In this document: positions 1 to 10,784 of the stretch, piece after piece | Position numbering within the stretch: position 1 is the stretch's first letter | Layout: every line of letters begins with the position of its first letter | Notes under the pieces: generated by a model | What the model was told of the DNA's origin: nothing | The model's input: the letters and a program-made list of their open reading frames with translations, nothing else | Database searches by the model: none | Translations under genes and position numbers: made by a program | Source: Suillus spraguei | Lineage: Eukaryota; Basidiomycota; Agaricomycetes; Boletales; Suillaceae | DNA length: 64,000 nucleotides | Direction: 5' to 3' | Assembly (NCBI GenBank): GCA_016800925.1 | Contig: JABCPU010000317.1 | Span: 1 to 64,000 of the forward strand

Positions 1-248
1 TGCCGTTGTAACTCGAAATGGTTCTTTGAGTTTTCGTCGTGTGATTTGATGGAGTTTCACAAACTCCTCTGAGATGAATGTTCCGCTGCTCCTGAATCGA
101 TAACAGCAGTGGTGTCGATGGATTTCAAGCGAGTACGCGAGTGGAGGGTGATAGGGACACGAAGTTCTTTTCTTTCACCTACAGCACGTACAAGTCTTAG
201 TAATACATTGGGAGAAACATACGTCGAGTCTTTGTTTCTCCAAGTCAA
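1..248 (-). pseudogene. Ty3/Gypsy pol start: retropepsin, frameshifted, runs off window
   Basis: This is the aspartic protease at the start of pol. The active-site motif VIDSGA is visible at about 77-95. Soon after it the frame hits a stop at about 57. Shifting the frame by one base restores a protease-like continuation (FISEEFVKLHQ) that runs open to the left edge, so one base appears to have been lost. The frame lies -1 relative to Gag and overlaps its stop, as expected for a pol made by frameshifting. The rest of pol lies outside the window. Known from the family: the protease cuts the Gag-Pol polyprotein. This copy could not make an active product as it stands. Confidence 0.75.
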
Positions 249-1084
249 AAATCCTCAACAATCCATCTCACAGTTTCTTCATCTTCTTCTTCCCCTTTGA
301 CTTCGGTTTGTCGGAGTGGGGTCTTTTTCTTTCTTTCAGGACAGTTATGGATGCGGTGTCCTGTCTTTCTGCATCCGAAGCATTGCCCTTTCTTCATGCA
401 TTCGGATCTCTCCATATCAGAGATTCGATCTACGACCATTGCGTTGGAATCACGGTTCGGAATATACCGTGCGTTCCCGTAGTTCTTCTTCTTCTGTTGT
501 GGAGTATGACGTGTCCTCATGGCGTTAAGCCGATGATGGGCGTTGTCAATAGCAATGCATTGCAGCACAACGTCTCGGAATATTTCAGAGACATCTCCTG
601 TATTGAAAAGCTTTGTAAGGATACCCCAATTAAGACCGTCTTGGAAGAACTGGATTTTTGTTGCGTTGTCGGTGATCTGAGCCTTGGCTGCAAGTGCCTC
701 AAAGTCAGCGACATAGGTATGGAGATCTCCAGTTCCTTGTTTGAGATCTCGGAGTCTGGTGAGAGCGGTTCCTTTGGTATCCACTGGTTCAAATGCTTCC
801 TTGAAGCTCTTCATAAAATCTGCCATCGTCCCATAACCAACTTTTTGTCCCGAAGTGTCGGTAGATTGGGCGTGTTCAAGGAATTGTTCCTTCCAAGACT
901 TGGCATTCCTTTCGGTCATAAAGGATGTTATGTAGATGATCTTCTGTTTGTCGGTGGTGTAAAGCTTTTCATTGATGTCAAAGTGCAAATTGCACGACTG
1001 GATAAACTCGCGAGAGTTATCACGATCTCCATCAAAACCAATCGGTTGACCAATCTTGTATTCGAATTCTTTGGTCGACGACAT
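245..1084 (-). CDS. Ty3/Gypsy retrotransposon Gag (capsid plus zinc knuckle)
   Basis: The open frame is 279 codons starting with ATG (MSSTKEFEYKIG). It has a retrotransposon Gag capsid domain at about residues 15-190 (GFDGDRDNSREFI, then NEKLYTTDKQKIIYITSFM, AKSWKEQFL). A CCHC zinc knuckle, CFGCRKTGHRIHNC, lies at about 235-248, and the tail is acidic. Gag packages the element RNA into cytoplasmic particles. The stop lies in a T-run (GATTTTTGA) from which the protease continues in the -1 frame. A close relative lies at 7.2-7.9 kb. The Gag frame is intact although the protease behind it is broken. Confidence 0.9.
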   Translation of the reverse strand: MSSTKEFEYKIGQPIGFDGDRDNSREFIQSCNLHFDINEKLYTTDKQKIIYITSFMTERNAKSWKEQFLEHAQSTDTSGQKVGYGTMADFMKSFKEAFEPVDTKGTALTRLRDLKQGTGDLHTYVADFEALAAKAQITDNATKIQFFQDGLNWGILTKLFNTGDVSEIFRDVVLQCIAIDNAHHRLNAMRTRHTPQQKKKNYGNARYIPNRDSNAMVVDRISDMERSECMKKGQCFGCRKTGHRIHNCPERKKKTPLRQTEVKGEEEDEETVRWIVEDF

Positions 1085-1099
1085 GGTTGATGATTCTTC

Positions 1100-1690
1100 T
1101 GATGAGTTACACTTTCTTGGTGCCTACACGCGCTGTCTTGCTGTCCGTCAGGGCTTTTCTTCTGTCAGGGGGCTTCCTCTTGACAATCTGCTCAGCGTAC
1201 GCGTACGCTAGTCTGCTGATCTAGGCAATCAGGGTTCAGGGTCGAAGACTGGATAGTTGACGATCAAAATGGACTTTAATCTTTTGTTACGAACTGGGGT
1301 GGCGTCACCAGCAACAGTGAAAAGACACAGACGGTCTGCTGGGAGTTCTTACAATGTCTAAAAGAAGACAAGGTGAAAGTACAAGGAATGCGTCAAGGGT
1401 TCAGCCTCAAAGACTAGTCTAAGAGGTATCTGCAAGAATAAAGACTAAGGCTAAGGAGTGCTTAGACTTAGAGACGATTCAAGACGACTTAGGTTGGAGA
1501 CCTAAGCGAAGGAGATTCCAGGTAAAACCCAGTAAGATTAAAGTAGGGAATCTACTACAAGTACACTGTGCTTAAATAGGCCAATATGTGCGCACAGACC
1601 AAGAGAGACGTGAGAATGTAAGTGCGTATCCAAGAAGGAAGGCAACTATAGTACAGATGCGTTGAGCATATGAGTCAGAGTCATGTTACG
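1100..1690 (-). repeat. 5' leader/LTR region of the first Ty3/Gypsy element
   Basis: The sequence upstream of Gag is shared almost line for line with 7890-8262, the region upstream of the second Gag, up to about 1482. A TATA-like TATTTAAG lies at about 1571-1580 on the minus strand. A plausible LTR start (GTAACATGAC) lies near 1690. I could not place the inner LTR border or a primer-binding site. The long terminal repeat interpretation is inference from position and conservation. Confidence 0.5.
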
Positions 1691-2269
1691 TAATATACAA
1701 GGTAAATGAGGATAAGAGAATGAATAGGGGCACGTACGATTGTAACAGGTAGTAGGAGAAATGACGAAAGGAGATAGACGCAGATGTTCACCAGGGAGTT
1801 AAGGTGCGAGAAGTGAGTACATTCGGATGGGTGGTCCGGACAGGATCTGTGGACCGGACGGATATGATCGGATCTGAGATTAGAAGTATGGTATATGACA
1901 GCTTGAGATTTGGCTTGCCTAACTGTTGTTTGGAACAGGAGTAGTGATGATCTGGGCAACCTTGTGTGAGAATATAATTTTGATGATATGGATATTGAGG
2001 TGAAGGTTGAACCCTCTGCTGATGAGGTTGAAATGGCTACATAATTGCATGTTGATAGATGTGTATAAATTGTTTGAATGAATTTGAGTGCTGGATGCCA
2101 AGTCCAGAAATCCGGAACTGGACAATGGAGATTCACAATGGATGTTTCGCAAATTCTGGATATCCAGCCACCTGAAACACAACACACAATGTAAAGAATT
2201 TGAAACCTATCTGTCGAGTCACCTTGTACCAGGTGCCGGGTAACATTGTGAAACATATCAATCCATATA
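1691..2269. other. Non-coding stretch between retroelement and satellite
   Basis: No recognisable gene. A 191-codon minus-strand frame (1681-2256) overlaps the LTR end and has no domain-like pattern. Confidence 0.4.
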
Positions 2270-3960
2270 TTTCAAGTGCTGAACCCTGAACCCCAGGACC
2301 TGGGACTCATGACTCATCACCATGTGACAAATATCAATCTACATATTTTCAGTGCCGAACCCCAACCCCTGGCACCCGGGACTTGGTACCTGGGACTTGG
2401 AACAATGTGAGGCAATACAGAGATATTGATTCACAGGTGTTGAGTGCCAAACCCCGAACCCTGGCACCCGGCACTCGGGACTTGAACCTTGGAACTTATA
2501 ACAATGTGAAAGATGTCGATGCACATATTCTATCACCGAACCCCGAACCCCGGCACCTGGGAGTTAGAAATATGTGAGGCAATACAAAGATATTGATTTA
2601 CACATGTGGAGTGCCGAACCCCGAACTCTGGCACCCAGCAGTTGGGAATCGGGACTCGGGACTCGGGACTCGGGACTCATAACAATGTGAAAGATATCAA
2701 TCCACATATTTAACCACCGAACCCCGAACCCCAGCACCCGGGAGTGAGAACAATGTGAGGCAATACAAAGATATTGATTTACACATGTTGAGTGCCGAAC
2801 CCCAAACTCCGGCACCTGGGAGTTACACCAATGTGAGGCAATACAAAGATATTGATGTACACATGTTGAGTGCCAAACCCCAAACTCTGGCACCTGGCAC
2901 TTGGGGATCAGGATTCAGGACTCATAAAAATGTGAAAGATATCGATCCACATATTTTATGTGCCAAACCCCGAACTCCGGCACCCAGCACTCGGGACTCA
3001 GGACTTGGTACTCATAACAATGTGAAAGATATTGATCCACATATTTTAACACCAAACCCTGAACCCTGCCACCCATGAGTTAGAACCATGTGAGGCATTA
3101 CAAAGATATTGATTTACACATGTTGAGTGCTGAACCACAAACTGCGGCACCCAGGAGTTAGCACAATGTGAGGCAATACAATGATATTGATTTACACATG
3201 TTGAGTGCCGAACCCCAAACTCCGGCATCCAGCACTCGGGGATTGGGATTCAGGACTCAAAACAATGTGAAAGATCTCAATCCACATATTTTATGTGCCG
3301 AACCCCGAACTCTGGTACCCGGCACTTGGGACTTGGGACTTGGTACTCATAATGTGAAAGATCTTGATCAACATATTGTCAGTGCTGAACCCTGAACCCT
3401 GGCACCCAGCACTCGGGACTCAGGACTCAGAACAATGTGAGGCAATAGACACCTATTGATCCACACATTCTAAGTGCCGAACTCCGAACTCCGGTAGTCT
3501 ACTATTTAGGGGTTCGCGGTTCGGTATCAGGCTTCTGCACTTGAGACCGAAAAAAATGTTAGGCAATAAAATGACTTTGATCCACACATTTTTGGTAGAT
3601 ATCTTTTTCATCTCAAATCTCAAATCTCAAGTGCTGAACCCCGAATCCCGAAATCCGGTAGTCCACAATTTCAGGGTTCTGTCCTCGGGACTCAGACACA
3701 TGTCAGGCAACAACAAAACTTTGATCCACACATTTTTGGTAGATGTCTGTTTTGTCTCAAATCTCGAGTTTCTAGTTTCTAGTTTCGGTACTCTGCACCT
3801 GCACCCGGCACTCGGCACTAGATGACTCGACACATGGACTTTAAATCTTTCACCTTGTGTGTTGTGTTTTGGGTGTCCAGGTATCCGGAATTCAGGAAAT
3901 ATCTAGTTTGAATCTCCAGTTTCGAGTTCCAGGTTTCAGGGCTTGGCACCCAGCACCTCA
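2270..3960. repeat. Minisatellite array with GAACCCCGAAC/GGCACCCGG core
   Basis: Degenerate head-to-tail units of about 80-90 bp alternate two blocks. One is AT-rich, of the type AATGTGAGGCAATACAAAG-ATATTGAT-ACACAT. The other is G+C-rich, of the type GTGCCGAACCCCGAACT-GGCACC. More than a dozen copies are visible to about 3500. Two more diverged units containing TTTGATCCACACATTTTTGG follow to about 3960. Open frames here are repeat artefacts with no codon logic. The array sits between the two Ty3 remnants. Confidence 0.85.
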
Positions 3961-4084
3961 ATTATCGATGAATGTCAGACATGGTGAATTCAGGTTTTCG
4001 TGCTTCAGGGTTTAGATTTTGGTGGTCGATGGTAGGTATATGCACTCATAGGGTGCATGTATCCTATGTGTTTGATTCTCTGGT

Positions 4085-4570
4085 GGCTACATCAGCTGTA
4101 CGTCTTTATGATACATATCTAGGCCCACCTGTATATGTAATATATTTTACCTCGGCCCACCCATCTATGTAAAATTCCCCCATGTCGGCCCACCCGTCTA
4201 TGCAATAAATATTTTACTGCACCCTCGGCCCACCCATATATGTAATATTCTCTCACCTCGGCCCACCCATATATGTAATATTCTCTTACCTCGGCCCACC
4301 CGTCTATGCAATAATATTTGCCTTGCATCTCTCTTCAGCCCAGCTGTCTATAATATCCTACTCTACATACTACCCAGATGGGCCAACCCATCTCTGTCAG
4401 TGATGATATCCCCCTGGCCCATCCGTCAACATCAGAAATCATGTTTCCCTCGGCCCACCCATCTCTCCTGAAAATAAAAGTCTCCCAGCCCACCCGTCTC
4501 CATCAAAAATAATATTCTCCCCGGCCCATCCGTCAACATCGAGGATATACATAACCTCGGCCCATGGTCC
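4085..4570. repeat. Second tandem repeat: CTCGGCCCACCC-(A/G)TCTATGTAAT units
   Basis: Units of about 37-50 bp carry a constant CGGCCCACCC(A/G)T core followed by AT-rich sequence such as ATATGTAATATTCTC. About a dozen cores are visible. The two units at about 4219-4300 are nearly identical and the rest have drifted. The array abuts the reverse-transcriptase remnant directly. It is a different satellite from the one before it. Confidence 0.8.
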
Positions 4571-4599
4571 GCTGGCCCGTCAAAGACGGGATATTATGT

Positions 4600-5309
4600 G
4601 GGTTGGGTGACCCGTATAGTATGGAGTTTGTCACTGAAGGGGCTCTGTCCATAGCAACTTGTCCGGGGCGAATTATCATTCCGAGGTATTCCACTTCTTC
4701 TGCATCGAAGTTGCATTTCTCCGGTTTTAGGAACAAATGTTCTTTTCATATTTTCATCAAAACATGCCTGGTATATTCTTGGTGTTCTGCCATTGTCATA
4801 GAGAAGATCAGGATATTGTCCATGTAAATCACCATCCATCCTTTGTTGATTTCTTGTTGGAAGGTGCGATTCATGTACGCTTGGAAAGTTGCTGGGGAAT
4901 TACAGAGGCCGAAGAACATGATGTTTGGTTTAAAGAGGCCAAATTCCGTGGTAAACACTGCTTTCCAGCGATTGTCAGGATGGATGCAAATATTATTATC
5001 ACCAGACTGGATATCCATTTTCGTAAAGAACTGTGCATTGTGAAGTCGTGCAACAAGAGAAACAGGGAGTGGGAGTGGATAAGCGTTCTTGACTGCCCAA
5101 TCATTGATGTAGCAATAGTCTTGACAGGGACGCAGTTCTCCACTCTTCTTTCCCACAAAGAAGAAGCCACTAGCTTGGGGTGACTTTGATTCTGAGATAA
5201 AACCTTTTGCAACATTTTCATTGATAAACATTTTGACAGCAGCGCATTCTTTTTCCGATAGCAGGTAAACCTTAGATGTGCGAGGGATAAAACCGGTGTA
5301 ATGATACAA
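4600..5309 (-). pseudogene. Ty3/Gypsy reverse transcriptase fragment
   Basis: The translation shows the Ty3 RT blocks in order: SKSPQASGFFFVGKKSGELR, QDYCYIND, NAYPLPL, FTKMDIQSGDNN (first catalytic Asp), MFFGLCNSPATFQ, and VIYMDNILIFS. The last should be YMDD; its second catalytic Asp is Asn, a G-to-A change. A second frame (4533-4736) gives the end of the domain (FLKPEKCNFDAEEVEYLG), so there is also a frameshift. RNase H and integrase are absent and a satellite takes over at 4570. The upstream part of pol lies at 7207-7480, on the far side of the inverted repeat. The fragment is inactive. Confidence 0.9.
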
Positions 5310-5420
5310 CCTAACCTGGGCTGTAGATAAACTACCCCCTAAGTTAGTATGTGAGTCTTGTGCTCTGTCTAGTCTGCTTCACTTGCGAAACAAGAGCATT
5401 CGACCCTAAAGGGGGATGCC

Positions 5421-6236
5421 TGTTAGTATGGTCAAGTTCAAGTCAAACCAATGTGCGAATGTAGCGTCGTAGTCAGCGGTAAGTTGCCGCGGTCAGCGGT
5501 GATGCCACCAGAACTAGTGTTGTATGTAGTGGTGCTACCATGGTTGAGATAAAGTCAGTAACAGTTGCATCGAGCGAGCAATGATATCAGCGGTAGCGGT
5601 AAGGTTGCGAGCGGTGCAAAGAAACAGTAAAGAAGACTGCGGTACTTTCAGCGGTAAAGTAGCGGTGCATGAGAAGTTCAGTCAAAATAGCAATCAAAAG
5701 TCCAGCGGTAATGGAGAACGAGCGTGATTGATTAACGAGTGATAAAGAACTTTAAAGACTAAGTCTACTACTGGGTAGATCCAGAGCTAGACAATAATCC
5801 TGACCTATAGTACGTGCAATGGGGTAAAATCAGGTACTGTATTGTGCAGGGTACGCGGTGCTTATATCCTAAATTGTATGTACTCGGAATGCTCTAGGTG
5901 AGATCAGTAGCGCTCAAGTATAGTAACTGCCATATGTAAACATAGCACGAGGAGCTGCAGCATGAGGCAACATGTAATAAGACTTGCCGTGGAATCAGTG
6001 ATAACAAACATAAAACAAACGACGCACCAAATGGAGCTATGTGGACGTGGCAAGGACATGGGAGGACATCGGTATGTGGAATGTGGTGCGGCAGTCAGTA
6101 CGGTGTGCGGTAAGCATGGGATGCTGCTGGTAATGCTAAAGGGGTAAGACGGTTATGGACAAGTGGTAACTCCTATAGATGTGAGACAAGTGTCAAAAGG
6201 TAGGGTTTTAAGCCTAGCGCCAATATGTTCGTTACA
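5421..6236 (+). repeat. LTR-like unit, left arm
   Basis: The 816 bp block begins TGTTAG right after a polypurine tract at 5408-5420 and ends GTTACA. It contains about ten GCGGT(A) motifs in its first 300 bp and a TTATATCC box at about 5863. Just past its end lies TTGGTATCAATCC, reminiscent of a primer-binding site, which is inference only. Confidence 0.65.
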
Positions 6237-6300
6237 CTGGGTTTGGTATCAATCCAATGATCAATACCAGGGCGTTCAGGGGGTAGTTTATTCAGACTGT

Positions 6301-7115
6301 TGTAACGAACATATTGGCGCTAGGCTTAAAACCCTATCTTTTGACACTCGTCTCACATCTATAGGAGTTACCACTTGTCCATGGCCATCTTACCCCTTTA
6401 GCACTTCTGGTGGCATCCCACGCTTACCACACACCGTACCAATTGCCGCACCACGTGCCACGTACTGATGTCCTCCCATGTCCTTGCCGCGTCCACATAG
6501 CTCCATTTGGTGTGTCGTTTGTTTTATGTTCATTATCACTGATTCCATGGCAAGTCTTATTACATGTTGCCTCGTGCTGCAGCTCCTCGCGCTATGTTTA
6601 CATACAGCAGTTACTATACTTGAGCGCTACTGATCTTGCCTAAAGCATTCCAAGTACATATGATTTAGGATATAAGCACTGCATACCCCACACAATACGA
6701 TACCTGATTTTACCCCATTGCACGTACTATAGGTCAGGATTATTGTCTAGCTCTGGATTTACCCAGTAGTAGACTTAGTCTTTAAAGTTTGTTACCACTC
6801 ATTAATTGATTGATCTCGCTCTTTCACCATTACCGCTGGACTCTTGATTGCTATTTTGACTGAACTTCTCATGCACCGCTACTTTACTGCTGAAAGTACC
6901 ATGGCCTTCTTTACTGTTTCTTTGCACCGCTACTGCTGGTATTATCGCTCGCCACTGCTCGCTCAACGTTACTGTTACTGACTTTAACTCAACTACGGTA
7001 GCACCGCTACATACGATGCTAGTTCCGGCAGAATCATCGCTGACTGCAGCATCTTACTGCTGACTACAACACTACATTCACACATTGGTTTGACTCAAAC
7101 TTGACCATACTAACA
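6301..7115 (-). repeat. LTR-like unit, right arm (inverted copy)
   Basis: This is the inverted partner of the block at 5421-6236, 815 bp. It is followed on its outer side by the same purine tract (7116-7130). The copies differ by scattered transitions and small indels, so the structure is not brand new. Confidence 0.65.
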
Positions 7116-7206
7116 GGCATCCCCCTTTAGGGTCGAACACTCTTGTTTCGCAAGTGAAGCAGACTAGATGGAGCACAAGACCACACATACTAACTTAGGA
7201 GGTAGT

Positions 7207-7887
7207 TTATCTACAGCCCAGGTTAGGTTGTATCTTTACACCATCTTTAGCAAAGACATCTGCGAAGTCGTGCAAATATTCTGGAACCAATTCTTCAAAG
7301 GACTTCATTTTCTTTTCCTTCTCATTCATGGCAAATTCCTGAGCCTTGTTACTGTATTTTGGGGGAGGAAGGGAGATAGTGGAGTAGTTGGGGAGCTGTT
7401 CGAGTGGGGAAGTTCCATCGCATGTAAGGGGCATGTCCATGGAAACTTCTTCAATGATCCGCATACTAACTCCATAGGTGTCATACTCTACATGGAGATC
7501 ATTGCTTCCTTGTTTCAAGTCTCTGAGTTTGGTCATAGCAGTTCCTTTAGTATCCACAGGACTGAATGATTCTTTGAAACTCTTCATGAACATTTTGAGA
7601 TCTCCATAACCCACTTTTTGTCCAGCAGTATCAATGGATTGGGCATGGGACAGGTATTGCTGCTTCCAGGACTTAGCATTCTTTTCAGTCATAAATGATG
7701 TGATAAAGATGATCTTCTGCTTGTCTGTGGTGTAAAGCTTTTCATTGATATCAAGGTACGTGTTGTATGATAAGATGAACTCCTCAGAGTTATCACGATC
7801 TCCATCAAAGGCAGTTGGAAATCCTATCTTGAATTCAAATTCTTTTCCCATAGAAGTGGTTGTCATTGTGGGATCTGAGCAATTCAA
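7207..7887 (-). pseudogene. Gag fused to start of pol: internally deleted Ty3/Gypsy element
   Basis: The first 140 or so codons match the Gag at 245-1084 closely (GDRDNSEEFI, YTTDKQKIIFITSFMTE, SFKESFSPVDTKGTAMTKLR). After LKQGSNDLH the Gag breaks off and joins, in frame, a pol segment from just before the reverse transcriptase (SFEELVPEYLHDFADVFAK). The end of Gag with its zinc knuckle, and the protease, are deleted. The frame ends on entering the inverted repeat, and the matching RT fragment continues at 5309 and below. The element is non-functional. Confidence 0.85.
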
Positions 7888-7889
7888 TC

Positions 7890-8262
7890 TGGGGTGAGTG
7901 TACTTTCTTGGTTCCTACACACACTGTCTTGCTGTCCATTAGGTCTTCTTTGTTGCAGGACTTTCCTGGTCAACAATTACGTTTTAGTGTATGCATACGC
8001 TAATCTTGCTTATCTAAGCGATCAGAGTTTGGGGTCAAAGACTGGATAGTTAACCATCAGATAGACTTTAATCTTTTGTTATAAACTGGGGTGGCATCAC
8101 CAGTGACAGTGAAAAGACACAGACGATCTGCTGGGAAAAGTATGTGGAACCAGTTCCAAGTACAATCAAGGGTTCAGCCTCAAAGACAAGTCTAAGAGGT
8201 TCTATGAGAATAGAGACTAAGACTAAGGAGTGCTTAGACTTAGAGATGATTCAAGATGACTA
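7890..8262 (-). repeat. Leader/LTR remnant of the second Ty3/Gypsy element
   Basis: Homologous to 1085-1482 upstream of the first Gag. Shared runs include GACTGGATAGTT, GACTTTAATCTTTTGTTA and AAGGAGTGCTTAGACTTAG. It is cut off at about 8262, where the hAT end begins. Confidence 0.7.
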
Positions 8263-10300
8263 AGGATTGGGGGTCCTTCTGCGGGGGTATGGGTAACCCC
8301 TGTGGGTCAGGGGTAGGGGTACACAGGGGTATGGGTAGGGGTTGATCACCAGGGTACCCCTTACCCATGGGCTACCCATGACCATATATGGTAGTTGATC
8401 CTTGGCCTTGGCAACTTACTGGAACTGTATAGCCGACTTAACTCAATCTCGATATTTGAAAATCAAAGTCAAAATTAAAATTAGATTTCGAAGCTTCTAT
8501 ATCATGTTAGGTAAACGTGTAAAGAAGATTACAGAGAAGGCCGCTCAAGCAGTTGCAGAGAGCACTACCAAGCTCAAGTGCAAGGCCAGCGGCAGTACTA
8601 TAAAAAATCCATTTAAAAAGAAACCCAAGAACCAAGTCAACTTGGACTCCCCAACCCTTGCTTCTAGCCCTGCAGCTTCTGTCATCGGCACCCAAGTTCC
8701 ATCGGCCATGCATGGCTCTACAAGTCCTACATCCAGCCTAAGGGCTTCCATCATTGAGGCCAGTGATTCCAAGGACCTTGATGAAGGTAAGTCCTTGGAC
8801 AGCGAGCTCGGTGCATAAATTCTCGAAATAAAAATTATATATCTGCTCAATCAATTGTCAGCTTGTCTCAAACAAGATTGGACCTCACCCATTTATGTGT
8901 TCTTCCACCTGGAGCCTGACATTGAATATGAATATGTTCATGGTCATTGATGTCATGTGTTTAAGTGCACTGCAAAGGGCTGCAAGCAGCGCATTCGTCG
9001 ATTTCTAGACACTGGGGATGCAAAGTCAACAGGCAACTTATGCAAACATGTTAAAAATTGTTGGGGGGAACACGCACTAGAAGCTGCTGGAGAAACAAAG
9101 AATGCTGACAAGGCTCGCACGATCATTGTACAAAGCATTCTCAAGACTGGGACTATTAAATCATCCTTTGAGCGAAAAGGAAAAGGCAAAGTGACATACT
9201 CTCACCGGCAGTACACAAAGGCAGAAACCAGACTCAAAATAGTTCGATGGGTGTCAGAAAGCTAAAAGGACACTCAACAGGTATTACTCTCATACTGACA
9301 AATCTGAGGTATATCGCATAGCAATGGGTATGTGGCGCACTTACTTGTCAACTCACTTTTCAATTAATTTGTCTTCATGTGCTTACAGTTCTCCACCTAC
9401 AGCACAAACTGGTTTATTTTGAGCAGGCTATATGGGACACTGATTGGATCGCAACTGCTGCAAACATTGTTCGCGAGCAGTACCACCAGTCCTATCGGTC
9501 ATACCCAACCGCTTGTAAGTACAAAGCTTCTGTGATGCCTGACAATCAAATGGTACATTTTTTTCAGTGATTTTTTTTGTTTGTTCTAACTAAATGATTC
9601 AGGACAATGACTCTGGCAATATCTTTGATAGCCTACCTGCACTTGCAAAGCCAAAGCATACTCTCTCGGACGATGAACTTGATAGATACCTGCGGACTGA
9701 CATCGAGGATGTTGATGATGCACTTCTTTGGTGGCATGAGAATCGTGCAACATATCCCCACCTCTCTCGCATGGCAAAGGACTACCTGTCTATCCCTGGT
9801 AAGTTTTTTTTGTCCTTTGCATGGTATACTCAACAGACTCGGTCATACTAGCTACCTCTGTCGATGTTGAGCATACATTCAATCGCGATTGTCTTTTACT
9901 CTCACATGTTCACAGCCGACTGTCAGCCCAAACCACCCACACCATCTTGTGCTTGGGAATTTGGTCATCCATGGGACTCATCAAGGACACGGACATTAAG
10001 GCAGTTGCTAATCTACCAGATGTTGAAGGAGATGACAAGGTCCTCGATGCTGGGTGGGACAATATCAAGTTGGCATAGTATTTCATGTTTGTAGTCTACC
10101 TTTTCTATTAACCATTTTGTGTGTGCTCCTCGTTTTGTGTGCACTCCTAGTGTGTACCTGTGGTACCTGTGTGTACCCATGTGTACCCATGATACCTGCT
10201 CATTACCCTTACCCTTGTGTATGGGTACGGGTCCTCAGCGGGTAGGGGTACAGGGTGCATTCTGCGTACCCCAGGTTTACCCGTGCAGATCCCTAATGAA
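8263..10300 (+). mobile_element. hAT-superfamily DNA transposon, internally deleted
   Basis: The coding remnant of a hAT transposase is flanked on both sides by dense subterminal GGGTA/TACCC motifs (8285-8385 and 10145-10285). The outer ends resemble each other weakly in inverted orientation: GGGGGTCC...CTGC on the left and, reversed, TAGGGATCTGC on the right. No convincing 8 bp target duplication is visible, so exact borders are approximate. Confidence 0.7.
8402..10078 (+). pseudogene. hAT transposase remnant (BED finger and dimerisation domain)
   Basis: Three parts survive. First is an N-terminal Lys/Ser-rich leader (8402-8818). Second is a BED-type zinc finger (8957-9265: CTAKGCKQRI, then NLCKHVKNCWG). 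Third is the C-terminal dimerisation domain, with WIATAANIVREQY at about 9450, DDELDRYL...WWHENRATYPHLSRMAKDYL at about 9670-9790, and after an intron (9800-9851) TSVDVEHTFNRDCLLLSHVHS. The RNase-H-like core, normally several hundred residues between finger and C-terminus, is missing. It could still bind DNA or dimerise but not transpose. Confidence 0.85.
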
Positions 10301-10670
10301 TCATCCAGGCTTACTCTCACTGACAACCAGGCCCCTACTGCAGGATATTGTTTTTGCGGCCAATAGCCATTCAATTTGCGCTGGAAACATTGTCATTAAT
10401 CTTCCCCTGCTACTGCATAGTATGTCTCACCACTGCCAGTCATGTTTTCTGCCATTTTCTGTTGCATTCACTTTTTTGTTCATGTCATCACTTAATCATA
10501 CACTTATCATGCTTTCTATGTATGCTCTTTTTTTCCATTATTGAAGATGTGTGTTGCATTTTCTAAGTGCAATAAGCATGAAATAAGTGAAAATCCAGAT
10601 GAAGAGTGGGCTTAATTAAGTGGCTCGCACTTTTTCATTCCAATGACTTATATGTCCCTTTTCACATAAT
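10301..10670. other. Short unique stretch between hAT and mariner elements
   Basis: T-rich sequence with no recognisable gene, repeat or site. Confidence 0.4.
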
Positions 10671-10672
10671 TA

Positions 10673-10735
10673 CAGCTGTGTGCAGAAAGGTTGACAGTAC
10701 ACGCGTGATTTGAATACATTGAGAAATTAAATTTA
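10673..10735 (+). repeat. Left terminal inverted repeat of the mariner element
   Basis: Pairs with 13626-13688 with a handful of mismatches. TA lies immediately outside. Confidence 0.88.
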
Positions 10736-10784
10736 AAAAATCATAACAGCGTGAAACAGTGCTCAGTGTTCAGTGCTCACAGCC

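Larger units (their letters stand above)
5295..7242. repeat. Large inverted repeat: two opposed PPT-LTR units, 942 bp arms
   Basis: The left arm (5295-6236) and right arm (6301-7242) are reverse complements over their whole 942 bp, with modest divergence and equal length, around a 64 bp spacer. Each arm runs from a unique border (GGTGTAA-GATACAACC) through a purine tract (AAAGGGGGATGCC) into a TGTTAGTATGG...GTTCGTTACA block of about 815 bp that looks like an LTR. The whole structure interrupts the pol frame of the second Ty3 element: pol sequence stops at the right border and resumes beyond the left border. No target duplication is visible. It could also be called a foldback element. Confidence 0.85.

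Noticed and set aside
308..1090. 260-codon plus-strand frame opposite Gag
   Set aside because: It is the antisense of a clearly recognisable Gag and has no pattern of its own.
1681..2256. 191-codon minus-strand frame
   Set aside because: Overlaps LTR and flank, no domain-like blocks or splice context.
4119..4328. Frame encoding repeated YIYGWAEVREY
   Set aside because: A translation of the CGGCCCACCC satellite, not a gene.
8255..10310. 8 bp target duplication expected for the hAT element
   Set aside because: Flanks at the apparent ends do not match; borders too degenerate.
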